Assembly (NCBI RefSeq): GCF_037038585.1
Contig: NC_092525.1
Coordinates: 24,076,867-24,140,866, forward strand
DNA length: 64,000 nucleotides
Direction: 5' to 3'
DNA from: Patagioenas fasciata
Taxonomy: Eukaryota > Chordata > Aves > Columbiformes > Columbidae
The notes under the pieces are model-generated. The model did not search any database. It was not told where the DNA came from and saw only the letters and a list, made by a program, of their open reading frames with translations. Shown here in pieces: positions 25,201 to 37,440 of the stretch (the first letter of the stretch is position 1; each line of letters starts with the position of its first letter). Both the position numbers and the translations under genes were made by a program.

Positions 25201-27804
25201 CTGTTTATTAGGACAGAGGACTTCCCCAGAGTAATCAAAACCAGCCAGAAATCGCATTAAACCCACAAAACAAGCACTGGTGTTTGCAGCACAAAGCCCT
25301 TCCTGTCTCATTAAGATCAATTAGGTTGTCCTGAGCAAACTTTCTCCCATCTTTCTACTAAGCCTGGACCATTAAGCCCATCCTCCACCTAAACAATCTC
25401 AACAGCAAATCTGAAGGTGAAAAATACCCGTGCATCACTGCCTCTGCATCCAGGCAGGCTCTCTCCAAAGCTGGCTGCAAAGATAAAGACATCAAGGTAG
25501 GGTGGGTATCAAGGACATCTCTCTCATAGCCTTTTCCTCCCTGCAAAGAGGTGTGCATATGCAAGTCATCTCCTCTCTGGACCATCCTGGCTCACCTGGC
25601 CCCTGCATCGGCTCCAGGAGCCCCCCTGGGTCCGTGGGGTGGGCTGACCAGCAGCTCCACATGGGTTAATGCCTCCCGGTGTTTATTGGAGGCCACAACA
25701 AAGTCTTCCAAGGCCAAAAGTCCCAGCTGGTGTAAAGCAGCATGGCTCATCTGCAGCGCTGATTTACACGGAACATCTGCTGTGAGGGGAAGGGAGGAAT
25801 AAGTGAAAGCACCGAAAATTCAGGTGGTGGAGCTTCCCTGGCACTGGGGGGGATCTGGGATACCCAGCAGCCAGGGTCAGCTGTCCCTGGCAGCATGAAG
25901 AGTCCTGGCAGAGGACAGCCCTGAGAGACAGAGGGAAGGAGAAGGGGTGTTGGCTGGTCCCCCAGCACCAGCTGTGAGTGGGCCAGAAGGGCTGCCATCT
26001 CAGGCTGCATCTGACCCTCGCGGGCTGCACACAGTGATGGAGCAGCTGCTGCCCAGCACAGGGGGATGCTCTGAGGCACCGGGGCAGCTGGGGCCCATAA
26101 GTACCACATGCAAATTCCCAACCTGGCATCAGCAACCAGCAGCCAGAGGTAAGCACCCAAAGCAGGGACTTGGACTGCAAACCCTTGGATCTGCAGCCTC
26201 CATCCCCAGCTCCCTGCTGTGAAACAAGCCCACTTTCTCACAGGCATGGCTGAGCATCACACAGGGCAGAGCAGATGTGGCTTTGCTGAGAGCAAGCAAG
26301 GAAAGGAAAGACATAATTAAACTCCTGACTCTAGCTGTAAACATTGCATAATGAAATTAACCCCCCGGCCCCAGGCTGTGAGCTTCCTGCAGAGCAGCGG
26401 AGCACAGACCATGGCAGCAGCAGCTCCAGCTCACCTTCAGGGGTGCTCACTGGCCCTGCTAAAGCCTAAGCATCCTCTTATCTCTCCGTAAAATAATTCC
26501 CCCAGACTGCTCAAGGCTTGCAGGTGTTGGCACAAACTCATGGGATTCCCACAGTGAAGGAGCTGTCTGCACCTGAACAGGGCTAACAAGCTCGTGTGCT
26601 TGGACAAGTGTCCTGTTTCCATTAAACTTAAAAATAGTGGTACTTCTGAATCATTCCAGGTCCAGCTGGAAGAGGACTTTTTCATTCCCAAATGAGAGCA
26701 GCCTGGTGCAGGAGCGCACACATGCCAGGAAGCTCCTGGATCCTGCTGCTCGGTATCCCCAGCCATGGAGAGAACAAATCTGCGACTGCTTATGAGCCCA
26801 GGAAGTCACACAGAGAGGATGCTGCATGGGAAAGATGACATTAATTCAACGGGGAGGGTGCCTGTGTTTTGCTTGGGGGTGGAAAAGGAGAAGGGAGGGG
26901 TGCTGCCCCCATCAGATGGGAACCACAGGAGAATCTGACAGGATTTCTGCTAGAAGGCAAATAACATCAGCCAGCCTCCAGAGATCGTTTGTTTTCTCAG
27001 AAATCTTAACATGCAAGTACTGGAAAATAAATAGCAATCCTAGAGAAACCCCAAAGTCTCTTTATTTCATTTTTTTTTTAACCCAGAAGAGGTGGCTGTG
27101 CAGGACTTGCCTGCTCACTGTGCTAGGTGCTGCAAGGGATGCCTGCAAAGGGAGGACCGGGAGTCACACAGATGCAGGAAAAATCACAGGCTTATGTGGC
27201 CTGCTTAAAGGTTTAAACTTATATATGGGACTGGAGCCTGGTTCTGCCCTGGTGCATCTGGAAGCTGGTGTGGGATATTCCTCCTCTCCTGTGCTTGCCC
27301 CAGCCCTTGCTCTGTCCCTTCGTCAGTGCAATGATGCAGACAAGAGGTAGCATCTCTGCTCTAAAGGCTGGATGTACAGGTACCTTTATGGAACTAAACC
27401 AACATAGCAAAGCTGCCACTTGGAAAGATCCAGGAGCAGATGGTGTCACACACACATGCGTTTGCATTTTCTCCTTCCACCAGCAAAGCTGCTAAACACC
27501 TTGATCCCACATGGAGGATGTTTGCTGAATCCTACTTAACAGTTTGGTGCAACCCAGAGGGCCCATATTTGCAAGGACATGGGAAGGAAGGGAAAGCTTT
27601 GCAATGCGAGGATGAAGCAGAAAAGAGTTCCTGCCAGTGGCACATGAAGTGGTGGATGGAGCAGAAGAGCCGTGGTGAAGTGCTCAGGTTGTTTTAAAGA
27701 GCAGCCTCTGCACTGAGCCCAGGAGAGATCCACAGGGATCCCTGCTGGAGGGTGAGAAGTGTGAGCTGTGCTTGCCAACGGGCAAAGCCATCGGCTGAAA
27801 AATT

Positions 27805-27965
27805 GGGTGTTTGCAACTAATTATTTTCAGTAACTGACCAGCTTTACGGATGGTTGAATAATATTCGTCTGATAAATTATTCATTATTTCTTTCCACTGA
27901 TCAGCAAATCAATTAGCCACAAACCTCTGTTCAATTATTCATCCAGCTGCAGCAGGATAAATGAG
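27805..27965. promoter_or_regulatory. AT-rich enhancer-like segment
   Basis: Several ATTA/TAAT cores (CTAATTATT, GAATAATATTCG, AAATTATTCATTATT, CAATTAGCC, CAATTATTCATCC) fall within 160 bp and end near a CAGCTG E-box. The sequence is non-repetitive. This is a composition- and motif-based inference. Confidence 0.25.
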
Positions 27966-28323
27966 GAGATTTACAACACAGACAACCAACTAACTTCTAT
28001 TTCCAAACAGGAACCCTTAAAGTCCTTAAGCCTTGTTCTGAACTGGCTTAAATGACCCAGCGCTTTGATTCACAGTTAAACTCTCAGAGCTCACGTCCTG
28101 TACGCTGCCTGCTCTGCAATGTCTCCTGCCACCCAGCAGACCTGGGAGGTAAGGCAGCATGGACCTGCACGCACAGGACACAGAGAGACACAATCTCAGG
28201 AGGTTCAGCAGGGCTCACAAGTGACCTGGAAACACAAGTGTGCTCCACGCTGAAGAAACCAGTAGATATGGCCACGGCAAATACAAGGTCCAGTGCAGAG
28301 GTAATTGGGTAAACAGTGGTTTG

Positions 28324-28411
28324 CAAATCTTTCTGGCTATAAATTCCATGGATATGGTGATGGTGTACAAATCTCTCCAGCTATAAACTCCATGGGTATG
28401 GGCCTGTTGGA
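28324..28411 (+). repeat. 44-bp tandem duplication (2 diverged units)
   Basis: Units at 28324-28367 and 28368-28411 share CAAATCT, GCTATAAA, TCCATGG and TATGG in register with a 44-bp period. They differ at several positions, so the duplication is fairly old. It lies just left of an AT-rich segment with enhancer-like composition. Confidence 0.8.
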
Positions 28412-28424
28412 AAGTTGTGTTTCT

Positions 28425-28640
28425 GCAAATTAACCTCTACTGTTATAATTCACTATAAAAGCACTCTCCCGCCACAATTAGGGAGTGTTGACAATATTAA
28501 GCTGCACAGTAAATGCAAGTAAGAGTTATTAGACTAACAAATAGTCACATTAGCATAAGAGCTGGCTTTGCCTCACTGGAGTAGCAACCTTAGAGGTTGT
28601 GTAAGTGAAGCATAATTCAGCATAAGTGTGATAAGTGACC
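28425..28640. promoter_or_regulatory. AT-rich enhancer-like segment with a TATA-box-like site
   Basis: TATAAAAG at 28454-28461 is a consensus TATA box, followed by unique AT-rich sequence with ATTA cores. No exon or transcript evidence accompanies it, so it may be fortuitous. Confidence 0.2.
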
Positions 28641-29769
28641 GGGAGTACACAGAGAGATCTCTAAATCGCCCTGCTTTGCAAGATTTCACATCCCAACCGT
28701 ATTGCTGCTCCAACTCAGAAGTGAGGTCTTCCTGCCATACCTAGCATGGCCACAGGGCCCTCATACCAAACTACAGTATTGCTCGTTAATGTGGTAGGAA
28801 ATTAGGGTTGTGCCTGGCCTGCATAGATAAAGTGGGTCCAGACACAGGGGGACAGCTGCTGTAGACACCAGGCAGAACTTATTTTCCTGCATCAATGTAG
28901 GAGTAAGCACAGGAGTAGCAACACACTCCAGGGGGAAAGCATCCCCTGCAGCTTTGATTGATCTGGTTAGTAGATTAAGCTCATATTCGTATAAACTCAC
29001 TTGCTACCTTAATCTCCTTTCATTCAGCTGCCCGAGAGGGCCCCCTTCCCACACAGTCTCATCCATGGCTGCAGAGGATTGGTTCATTTGAAGCAGCTTT
29101 GTCTACAGGCAAAAGGCTGTGAAGGCACCTCCCTCTGCTGCCACTCACAGCTTCCCCAGGGATGTGTGCTCAACTGTCCTGGTCACCTGCTACAGAGCAG
29201 CCTCCAGCCTTTACCCCGAGAAACTATTGGCTCTGGGTTGGATAATTTTCCAGTAGTTAGCTTCCCAATGCAGAGGAACTGTAGCCACATCAGGCAGCTG
29301 AGCCAGTCAGCTGCCTCAGGGGTACCTGCTGCTTGAGAGGCAGTGGGAGAATCTGGGCCAGCCAATTCTGCATCTCATGAGGGTTCTCCATTTATGCTAC
29401 CAAGGGACAGTGATTTCCTTTGCAAAGAGTGAAGGTGCAATGGTTCTCTCTTTGCATAGTGCTGAAAGCATGCAGGTAGGAGAGGTGTGAGCAGAGCTGC
29501 AGGCTGGCATCCCTCTGCTCTCAGCCTTTCAATGCTGCATGTCCTCAATCATCTAACCAAGGAGACACTTCTCCTGGGTCACTGGTTCTGCACCCCAGGA
29601 AGCACTCAAACTGAGGCTGGATGTCTAGGACAAGACTCACCACTATTCAACCACTGCTGTAAAAAACTAAGGTCTGTGGAATTAAGAGATTTCCCATAGA
29701 ATCAGTTCCTGTTCCTGCTGCTCATCAGCAAAGCCCACCTAGGGCAAAGTGCCCTCAGTACTGCTGAGT

Positions 29770-30813
29770 TCAGAGCTGCCACAGCAATGCTCCTGGTGAA
29801 GCATCGTACCTGCGGCTGGGCAGGGCTGAGTGAGGCAAGAGGGCAGAGCAGGGGCAGGAGGACGACTCGAAAAGTACTACTGAGACAGGGCACATGCTTG
29901 TCCTGAGCTCCCCATGTGATGATACAGAATCTCTGCTATGGGGGCACAGGCTATGGGGTGGAGGAAAAGTCTGGGCAGCCCCCTTCACGTTTTCCAGCAG
30001 AGCAGCTGAGCCAGTCCCAGGACACAGACAAGAGAAGGGCTTAAAGACGGTGTCCTGGTCTCTGGGACTGACCACAGCTTCCCAGGATGGTGACAGGGAG
30101 TCCTGGGTCCTGGCACTGAAACCAGCTCCTGGGGCTGGGCCTGAGAATTCTGGGACTCTAGGACTGACTGCAGACCCCAGGGATGAGGATGGAGACAGCA
30201 ATTCTGGACTCTGATGTTGCTCATAGGTCCCCAGGATGGGGACAGGTGTCCCGAGGTCTGGGACCAGTCCCAGCTCCCAGCGACACAGGGACGGAATCCC
30301 GGAGGACGGGTTTACTGTTGGGTGCCAGGAACAAGGATAGGGGTCCCCGGCCGCAGGATGGCGGCAGAGGAAACGCCAGCTCCCAGGAATGGGGTCCCGG
30401 GGGACAGGGCTGCTCCCGGTTCCTGACGACAGGCTGGCAGACTCGGGCTGTCGCAACCCGCCGCACGGCGGGGTCCGGTCTCCCCCCGGCGGCGCGGGGC
30501 GGAGGGGCGATGGGGACGCCCTCCCCTCCCCGCCGCACCGGCGCACCGCCCCGCCGCCCGCCCCCAGCGCGCCTCCCGTGGACGGCGGAGCGCGGCGCGG
30601 GGCCGCGGGGCCGGCGGCGGGGCGGCGAACGGCAGCGGGGCGGCCCGCAGCCCCCGACGGCAGCGGCGGCGATGCGGCGAGGCGGAGCGGCGGGCGGCGA
30701 GGCGGGGCGGCGGGCAGCGCGGCGGGGGCGGCGGGCGCCACGGGGCTGAGCGGCGGGCGGTCGGGGCTCCGCGGCCCCGGGAGGGGCACCCGCCCGCCCG
30801 CCCGGCGCCGCAC
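29770..30813 (-). other. Long minus-strand open frame over minisatellite and CpG island, probably not a gene
   Basis: This 347-codon frame is the longest closed frame in the window. Its first third is Arg/Pro/Ala-rich low complexity dictated by GGC/GCC-rich DNA. Its middle follows the 48-bp repeat with a rough 16-residue period rich in Pro and Ser. No known domain is recognisable. Lack of stops in GC-rich DNA plus a repeat period divisible by three explains it, so I record it only as a non-gene open frame. Confidence 0.15.
30052..30433. repeat. Degenerate minisatellite, about 8 units of about 48 bp
   Basis: Eight diverged tandem units can be laid out at 30052, 30100, 30147, 30200, 30247, 30296, 30341 and 30392, with lengths of 42-53 bp. 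Each opens with a GTCCTGG/GTCCCGG/ATTCTGG-like start. Most then carry a version of CTGGGACTGA, then CAGCTCCCAGG, then ATGGGGACAGG. The array runs into the left side of the CpG island. A period near 48 (a multiple of 3) keeps frames open on both strands, which explains the 347-codon minus-strand frame over 29770-30813. Confidence 0.7.
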
Positions 30814-31260
30814 CCGACATACGGATTTACGGCGCGGACTGCAGCCTCCGGAGCGGCTCCCGCAGGTAAGGCACCGCCGGCAGCACCGGGGGTCACTGCC
30901 GCCCCCGCGGTCCGGCTCCGAGCATCCCTCCTTGCGTTAGCGCAACGCCGGGCTCCGGACGCGGCACAAGTTTCCCCCGTTGCAGTCCCACCGGGCACCG
31001 TCTCACTCCATCACCCTCTCCCCGCTCCGCCAACGGACGCTGCAGCGATGGGGCTGCCACGGGCTGTGCCCCCCCCGCCGGCCACTAGCCCTCCCCTGCG
31101 CTCCCCGCTGTGCCTCTGCACCTCCTAGACCTCCGGCGGGGAGCAGCATGGGCCGGGGTCCCGCTCGGGCAGCGTCGCGCACCGTCCGGCTGCAGTGGGC
31201 GAGTGCCGGGGGGCTGCAGCCAATGCGCCCCCCAGCTCGGTGGTCAGGTCGCCGGGGGAG
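30296..31260 (+). promoter_or_regulatory. CpG island, likely TMEM121 promoter
   Basis: This is the only dense CpG island in the window. By hand count 30541-30600 contains 14 CpG in 60 bp, while most surrounding 60-bp stretches have none or one. GGGCGG/CCGCCC (SP1-type) boxes are frequent between about 30480 and 30740, and I see no TATA box. A consensus donor at 30865/30866 lies inside. Because the TMEM121 coding exon has no CpG island just upstream, I infer that this is its promoter. It could instead serve an unannotated noncoding transcript on either strand. Confidence 0.7.
30800..30865 (+). other. TMEM121: Candidate noncoding first exon (3' part) ending at consensus donor
   Basis: The sequence CCCGCAG|GTAAGG at 30859-30871 matches the vertebrate 5' splice-site consensus (CAG|GTAAG) within the CpG island. 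The 5' end of the exon cannot be seen; 30800 is only a nominal left limit. No start codon leads into a recognised protein here, so a 5'UTR exon is the simplest reading. Its link to the acceptor at 62577-62578 is inference. Confidence 0.4.
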
Positions 31261-34234
31261 AGCAGAGAGAGGTGGTTGGGCAGATGCGGTGGAAGCCTCT
31301 GATGCTTTTGGAGCAAACTTGGCTGCGGGAAACCTACCCACAGCCAGGGAGCCCTGAGTGGGGACCCGTAGGACGGGAGCATCCCATCAGGGACCCCTGA
31401 GAGCCTCCTGCTACTCGGGGTGCTGGGTGCCTCACCGCGGCAGGTGGCGGACCCAGGCTCAGAGATGCTTTCAGGCTAGGCCTCAGCTGGAGGATGCGAG
31501 AGCCGTGTTTGATCTCTGTCCTCCCCAGGGAATGTGAACTCCCTGCAGTGCTCCTTGCAGGGAGGCTGAGTACTGGGGGGCTCGCCCTGTGGGCAGGAAT
31601 GCTCCCAGTCTCCACACTGGAAACCGTTCCTCTTTGCAATCAACTTCAGAAAGGTACTGTGGGAGAAGTGGCACAACCTGTGGGAGAGGTGACACAGCCC
31701 AGTGGTCACCACATACCAGCTCGGCCCTCCCCTGGGCATGCTGAATGTGTTGAGTGGGACTTTCCCTTCTCCTACCCTGCTAGCAGAGGTGCTGCTTACC
31801 CGCAGACCTGAAGTGCATGGGGTGACATGAATACTGTTGGGGGTCCTGCCTCACTGGCGCTGCCAGCTGTGTATTTTACTTGTGCGGACTTTCCCGTGCC
31901 TGGAAGATCTCCATTTGCAGCCTTTTCCCCCTTTTTCCTGCACAGTGGCAGACTGTCACCATCCATTGGGCAGACAGCCTGTGCAGCCGAGCTGTGACTT
32001 GCCGTGGGTGTGGGGTATTGATCTGCAGCTCTGCCGGAGCCCGTGTGAAGTTGTGCTCAGCCTGGCGTGTCACCTGTGGACCCTGATCTGATGCTGCTGA
32101 GCCGGAGGCGGAGGGTCAGATCCAGACTCCTCACTCTGGACACACCACTGTGCTGTCAGGCATCTGGCATGAGGGTGTTTTCACCAGGAATCTGGATGCC
32201 TCTTTAGCTGTGAGCTGCCTTTACCTGAGCCCATCGGAATTCTCGGTCCCGGTAACATCCCCTCCACATCTCCCAAGCCTGCTGAGCCCTGTGCGTCCCG
32301 AGTAGCTCCTTGATCTGCAGCTGTGCCAGGCTGCATTCAGTCTGTGGGATGTCCACCTCACAGCTGCACATTACAGGTGTCACCTGCCTTCTTCCCCAGG
32401 TGCCTGTTGGGTGCAAGAACAGAGGCAAGTGTGATGACTGCATGCAAAATCCTCCTCCAGAAATTCTCATCTCCTGAGCATCACCAACATAACATGAAAT
32501 GAACACAGATCCTGCAATTTTAAGGCTCTCTACAGGTTTTGCTGCAACCTACAGTAGACCAGGCTGAATATAAAACAGGTTTTTCCCTGGTTCCCAATGC
32601 AAAGCTTTTGCCATCAGAATTAAGACAGAGGTTTGGCTGCCTGTTTAAGCCAGTTTTACAGAAAATTGCCTCTGGTTAAGACACTAGCAACCCCAGCCCA
32701 TTTACCTCCATGGCTTCAAAGGCTGCCTGAGCATAACTGTTCTTAAACTTCCCTGGACTTGGCAGGGCCAGGGTTGCTGCCAGAGAGGTATTCCCCTGCT
32801 CCCTTTAAAAAATAATGAGGGAAATAAATACAAAATACTGTGAAAATGTTGGAGGAAGGTTTCAGAGCAGTGAGCTGAGGAAGTGAGCATGGCTTGACAC
32901 AGCATCGTGGTTGGAGCTTCAGTCTGGAGCTGATACTGCATCCCTGTGTCCCTGTCCGTCTCTGGGCACCCTGCTGTGTGCTGCAGGCACTCTGAGGAGC
33001 TCTTCAAAGGAAACCCAGCAGACGATCTGGGCCCTGGCTCCTCTGTCACCTCGCCGACAGTAGCAGGATATTCCCCAGGAGCACCATGTACAGGCACATA
33101 CCGACCCTGGAGACAGCCCTGCTTATTCAGTTATGTAGCACACAAGTCCAGAGAGAGCACGTTTGCCTGTGCCTGTTCTTCTGCTTTAACAAATAGATAG
33201 GTTGCTGCTGATATTTTGCTATGGGCCGTGTGGAAGCACAGCTAAGGCACTGTGGTGCAGCTCATCATCTTGCTGGTTTTTATTTGGCTAATGGGTCCGT
33301 AACGCTGCCCAGGGGCGGTGGCAAGAGGGGGGTGCAGGTCCTGCCACCTGCCCCCCACCCAGGGTGACAGGAGTGAGCTCATGTTGGCCCCGGAGCCGCA
33401 GCAGGGCTCTGCTGAACCACAGCTGCCTGGGCTCTCCCTCTGCCTTCCCTGTTTGCTGCCGGTGCTCTGACAAGTAGTGTCGTGTGTAAATGGGGGATTT
33501 CTTCAAAACTCCTGGGAGGAGCAGCTGGCAATGGAATAGCTCTGTGGCAAAAATGTGTGCGTGTGTGTTAACTCCAGTCTGAACGGGAGAGGGAAAACAT
33601 CCAGAGTTACGGAACTAATGCAAATGGAGTTGGCTTTCATCTCTCCCTGCAGCATCCTTTATGGAAGGCATTTACACTTCCCCAAAGTCTGTTCCTCCCT
33701 ACCTGTCCCTCAAGTACATCCAGAGCTGTAGAACAGAGGAAAGCCTTTTCACAAGGTGAGGGGTGGCTCTCCCATCTGGAGAGAGGTGAAGTCAAAGTAT
33801 TTGAGAAGGAAAGTTCTTATTTTAAGGTAGCAACTCTGGACATGGCAGAGGATTGCACACACAGACTGCGGTGTGCACTGCTATTGAGCACAGGGGTGGG
33901 GACCGTTCCTGAGCTCCCACCTGGCCACCACGTGTGGATGAACCATTGGGGAAGTGGACAGGGAGCATGCCTCTGAGCTCACCCTGGCACAGCTCCGGGA
34001 TACCACCAGAACATGCTTCTGCCAATGGATGCTCAGAGCGGTCCCGCATCATGCTGGTGAGACGTGCTGGGAGACCCCCGTAGTTTATATCCAACTGCCC
34101 TGGGGTCCCCAGGTGTCCTCTGCTCCCCAGCCCCAGTGGTTTGGGGGGCTGCTGGGTTTGCTGGTCTGCAAACAGCTCCAGAGTGGATTGTTGCCATTTG
34201 GGAGGAAGGCTCCCGCTCAGCAGAGTCATAAACA

Positions 34235-34430
34235 AAACAGGATTTCATGAACACTCTAGCAATAGCTATTAGCTATGCTAAAAGGATTAACAGCTCTGCA
34301 GGACTCATCAAGTGTTTAAAACATAACTCAAGCATCAAAGGCAGCTCTTATAGGCTCACATTTTCACATCAAGTAACTCTGAAAATTCCTGTCCAACTTA
34401 ATTAAAACATCCACTAGGCTCATTAAAAGG
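34235..34430. promoter_or_regulatory. AT-rich enhancer-like segment in inferred TMEM121 intron
   Basis: Unique, low-GC sequence containing the 24-bp palindrome at 34257-34280, GGATTAAC, and ACTTAATTAAAAC. Its texture resembles a conserved noncoding element, but this is untested. Confidence 0.25.
34257..34280. repeat. 24-bp imperfect palindrome
   Basis: TAGCAATAGCTA at 34257-34268 and TAGCTATGCTA at 34270-34280 are reverse complements apart from one bulged A. They are separated by one base. The palindrome sits within an AT-rich segment listed as a possible regulatory element. Confidence 0.7.
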
Positions 34431-34617
34431 GAAAAACAAAGCCTTTTTTCCTTAAGCACCAAGCCATTTTGAAGACAGGCGTTTACAGAAAAGTATGCAG
34501 ACTTTTTTGTTAAAGAATCACCTTTGTGAAGGTCTCCTATCCCTAGACCACTGTGTCTGATTAATCTCAAGTTTTCAAAAAAGGAAAAAATATGTGGGTT
34601 TTTTTTTCTTTTTTTTG

Positions 34618-34618
34618 G

Positions 34619-34650
<32 letters not shown>
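34618..34650 (+). repeat. (GTT)11 microsatellite
   Basis: Eleven uninterrupted GTT units, preceded by T-rich sequence and followed by further T residues. A pure array of this length is likely length-polymorphic. Confidence 0.97.
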
Positions 34651-34651
<1 letters not shown>

Positions 34652-37254
34652 TTTCCTGGCTAGAGACCACAGAAGAAAGATGAAAAAGTGAGAAGAGCTT
34701 TGTAGAGAAAGTTAGATAAGAGGGTGGGGGAGTGTCAAAACCAGACCTATAATAGGAAACAAACCACTGAAGTGCTGGTGAAAGTACCTTTCATCTTGAA
34801 GGCTCCGAAGTGCCATGCAGTGCATGAATACACACAAGAGCTGGAAAATAATTGCCAACAACTAGCGTCATGAGATGAAGTCACCACCTTTGCTGGCAGC
34901 AGAATCACCACAGGCAGGTCACTGGCTCACCCTCCATCAGCCCCCAGCTGCCTCTCTGCTTGCTGGATTTGTCACCCGTGTGAGCTGGCTCAGCCAAGCT
35001 GTTCTGCAAGATCCCAGGGCAAAGTTTTAGATGCCACAGTTGTGTGTCACTTCCATGAGGACCTATGGTCCTGAGCTGGCCCGGTGTGGCCGAGGCTTGA
35101 AGGTGCAAATCAGCCCCTTGCCTCACATCCTTGGTCCCAGGCAGCATCACCATCATCTCTCATAGCATCATGATTTAATTCTCCTTCCCCATGATGTGCC
35201 CAGTCTCAGTGACGCTGGGTCATGCCCAGGCTTCAGCATGTATCCTCCACTCTCAACCTCCTCTGTCTGCCTTAGAGGCCTTTAGTTATTTCAAGTGCCC
35301 TGGGGAGACTTAAAATAGGTAGAGGTATAACTGGGCACATTAAACACAATATTTAAACTTAGTAAATGATTTTTTTTACATCCATAGAGGCCTTGAACGT
35401 TTTAGGATTCCATCCCATTTATGTTAACTGTGTTGGTTTTCATCAATAATGAATTAGCATCCCCCCCGACAAGGATTAATAGCTCCTCTCTTTCCTCCTG
35501 TTTATGAGTGAGTTTGATTTCTTCCTTTTCACACCATCCTATGTGGACAGAGGGTGCCTGGAAACACCATGTTGAGAAATGCCATCATCTGCATCTTCCT
35601 GAGCAGATCTGAAGCACACCTTGCCTCTTTCCTTCCCACTTGCCCATAATCTTGAGACAGACTGTAGGACTTGAGCAAACAGCCTCCCAACCCTGGGTGC
35701 CCTCCAAGCTACCCCTGGGGACCCAACCACACTCTGGACTGGGGACAGCAAGCTGCAGTCATGGGAAGGCTTGTGAGCACAGACTTCATGTTCATGCATG
35801 GTGGGGATGTGAAAATGCAGGAGTTAGGAGGTAGACATGGTTTTTACATCAAGTGTTTATAGCACCTTGCTCACTTTGTGTCTAGACATAGCTATAAATG
35901 AAGGAGAGGGCTATTACCTAGGAATAAAACTACTGAAACCAGCCCCGGAGAGCTTGTCGCTGTATTTCCAAGGAACTGGGAGATTCCTTATGATTAATGT
36001 AGCAATATTGAAGGCTATAAACTCACCGCAGTTGGGTACTGAGTCAGGGGACACACTTACAATGTACCTGCCACTTGCAGCTTAGACTAAGCATTAACGA
36101 TGGTCTCGCCGGCCCTTGGCCATTCCTAGGGCTGCCTCTTGCTGACAAATCAGGGGTTCAGTTTAACCAACTCCAACAACTGCAATGGCATAATAAAACA
36201 GCCCAACAATCACCAAGGTGTAATTTCTCCTTGCAGTGCAGACAGGTGGTGGTGTGGAGAAGAGGAGAGGCTATGGAAACTGCCTTCACACCTGCTGACT
36301 TTGGACAGGGGAAGCAGGAGCTCTGTGGTGTGCAGGGACAGCCTGTGCCACCACTGATACACCACTACCACCAAACAGTGCCGCGTATGTGCACGTGGTG
36401 GGGACTTCAGGCTCCTATGCGGATGGGAAACACCTGGGATCTGAACCAGAACCCCTTACCTGCATCCCAGGCCTGACATGCAGGATCATGCCCTGTGAAT
36501 ACTGATGGGAGAAGTTAGACTGCAGGGATCTAAATTTTTTTTTTTTGGATGCAAATTCCTTCCTCTAATCTCTGCTTCTACTGTGTCCAGCACAGCGGGG
36601 TCTCAGCCTCTGCCTAAGGCTTTGCAATACTGTGATAGCATCAGCAAAAGTAATAAAGAAGACGATGGACTCCCTGGAAAAATGCCATGAAGCAAACCAC
36701 TGACATGCTCTTGACTGTATCCACAGCAAGAACACAAAGACTCATTTTTTCTGCTAAGAGGAACCTACCTATGCTAGGTCTGAGTGATGGAGTGGAGTGG
36801 CAGGGGATGTATCTTCTGAGCCCTCAGTTGAAGGGCTGTCATTAGAGGATGAAAAAGGGAATAGAAAGGGTCATGCGATGGTTGGGACCTGTTGCAACCT
36901 GCTAGTTCATGGCTGACCTATCTTCCGAGGCATGAAGGAGGGATGGAAAAGAGCAGCAACATGAATGGTTGGTGCAGGAGGCAGCAGGTGGGGAATTTGG
37001 GTCAGTACCTTTTTGTCTGTAGGAGATGCTTCCCAGGTTAGGTTTCCTCTGCATATTGTGTGCCATGTCCAGGCTTTATCCCCGCCGGGAGTTTTCTTGT
37101 GCCATGTATTCAAGATTAGGAGGTTTTTGGATAATATGAGCCTCATAAGTACCTAGGATCTATTAAAAGCTGCTCTCATTTGACTCCATAAAAAATACCA
37201 TTGGGAATACAGCGATGCTTCTTGGATGTGAGTAAATATTGGCCCTGAATGAAG

Positions 37255-37440
37255 TCGCTGATAATGGGAGATAAGTTACCAACAGCTGTTTAACCTAATA
37301 TTACTTCCATACAAGATAACACTGAGCTTTTGCAAGAGGTTAATAACTAGATGCAGAATCCATCACTGCATATAAAGACACCTGACAAGCTGCAGCCTTA
37401 ATTTTTCCCCTGGAGCTTTATTACAGCTGAAGGAACACGT
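37255..37440. promoter_or_regulatory. Enhancer-like segment with GATA and E-box motifs
   Basis: AGATAAG at 37269-37275 is followed 7 bp later by the E-box CAGCTG at 37283-37288. A second AGATAA lies at 37314-37319, and CTAATATTA lies between. GATA plus E-box clusters are common in cardiac and blood enhancers. The role is inference. Confidence 0.25.

Larger units (their letters stand above)
17297..30051. other. Noncoding, no gene seen
   Basis: Mostly unique sequence with pyrimidine or purine runs (22551-22575, 24188-24245), the (AAAC)n tract at 22250, the 44-bp tandem duplication and the AT-rich segments listed separately. A 254-codon frame at 24033-24797 is low complexity in its Lys-rich middle, resembles no family and is treated as chance. 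Confidence 0.65.

Noticed and set aside
30221-30998. Arg/Pro/Ala-rich open frames on both strands of the CpG island
   Set aside because: GC-rich DNA lacks stop codons, and the peptides are low complexity in every frame.
33720-33795. Possible CR1 fragment (GAGGAAAGCCTTTTCACAAG, then GAGAGAGGTG)
   Set aside because: It has only a loose resemblance to the CR1 region upstream of the GTTGCCCAGAGAGG box. The diagnostic boxes and the 3' end are absent.
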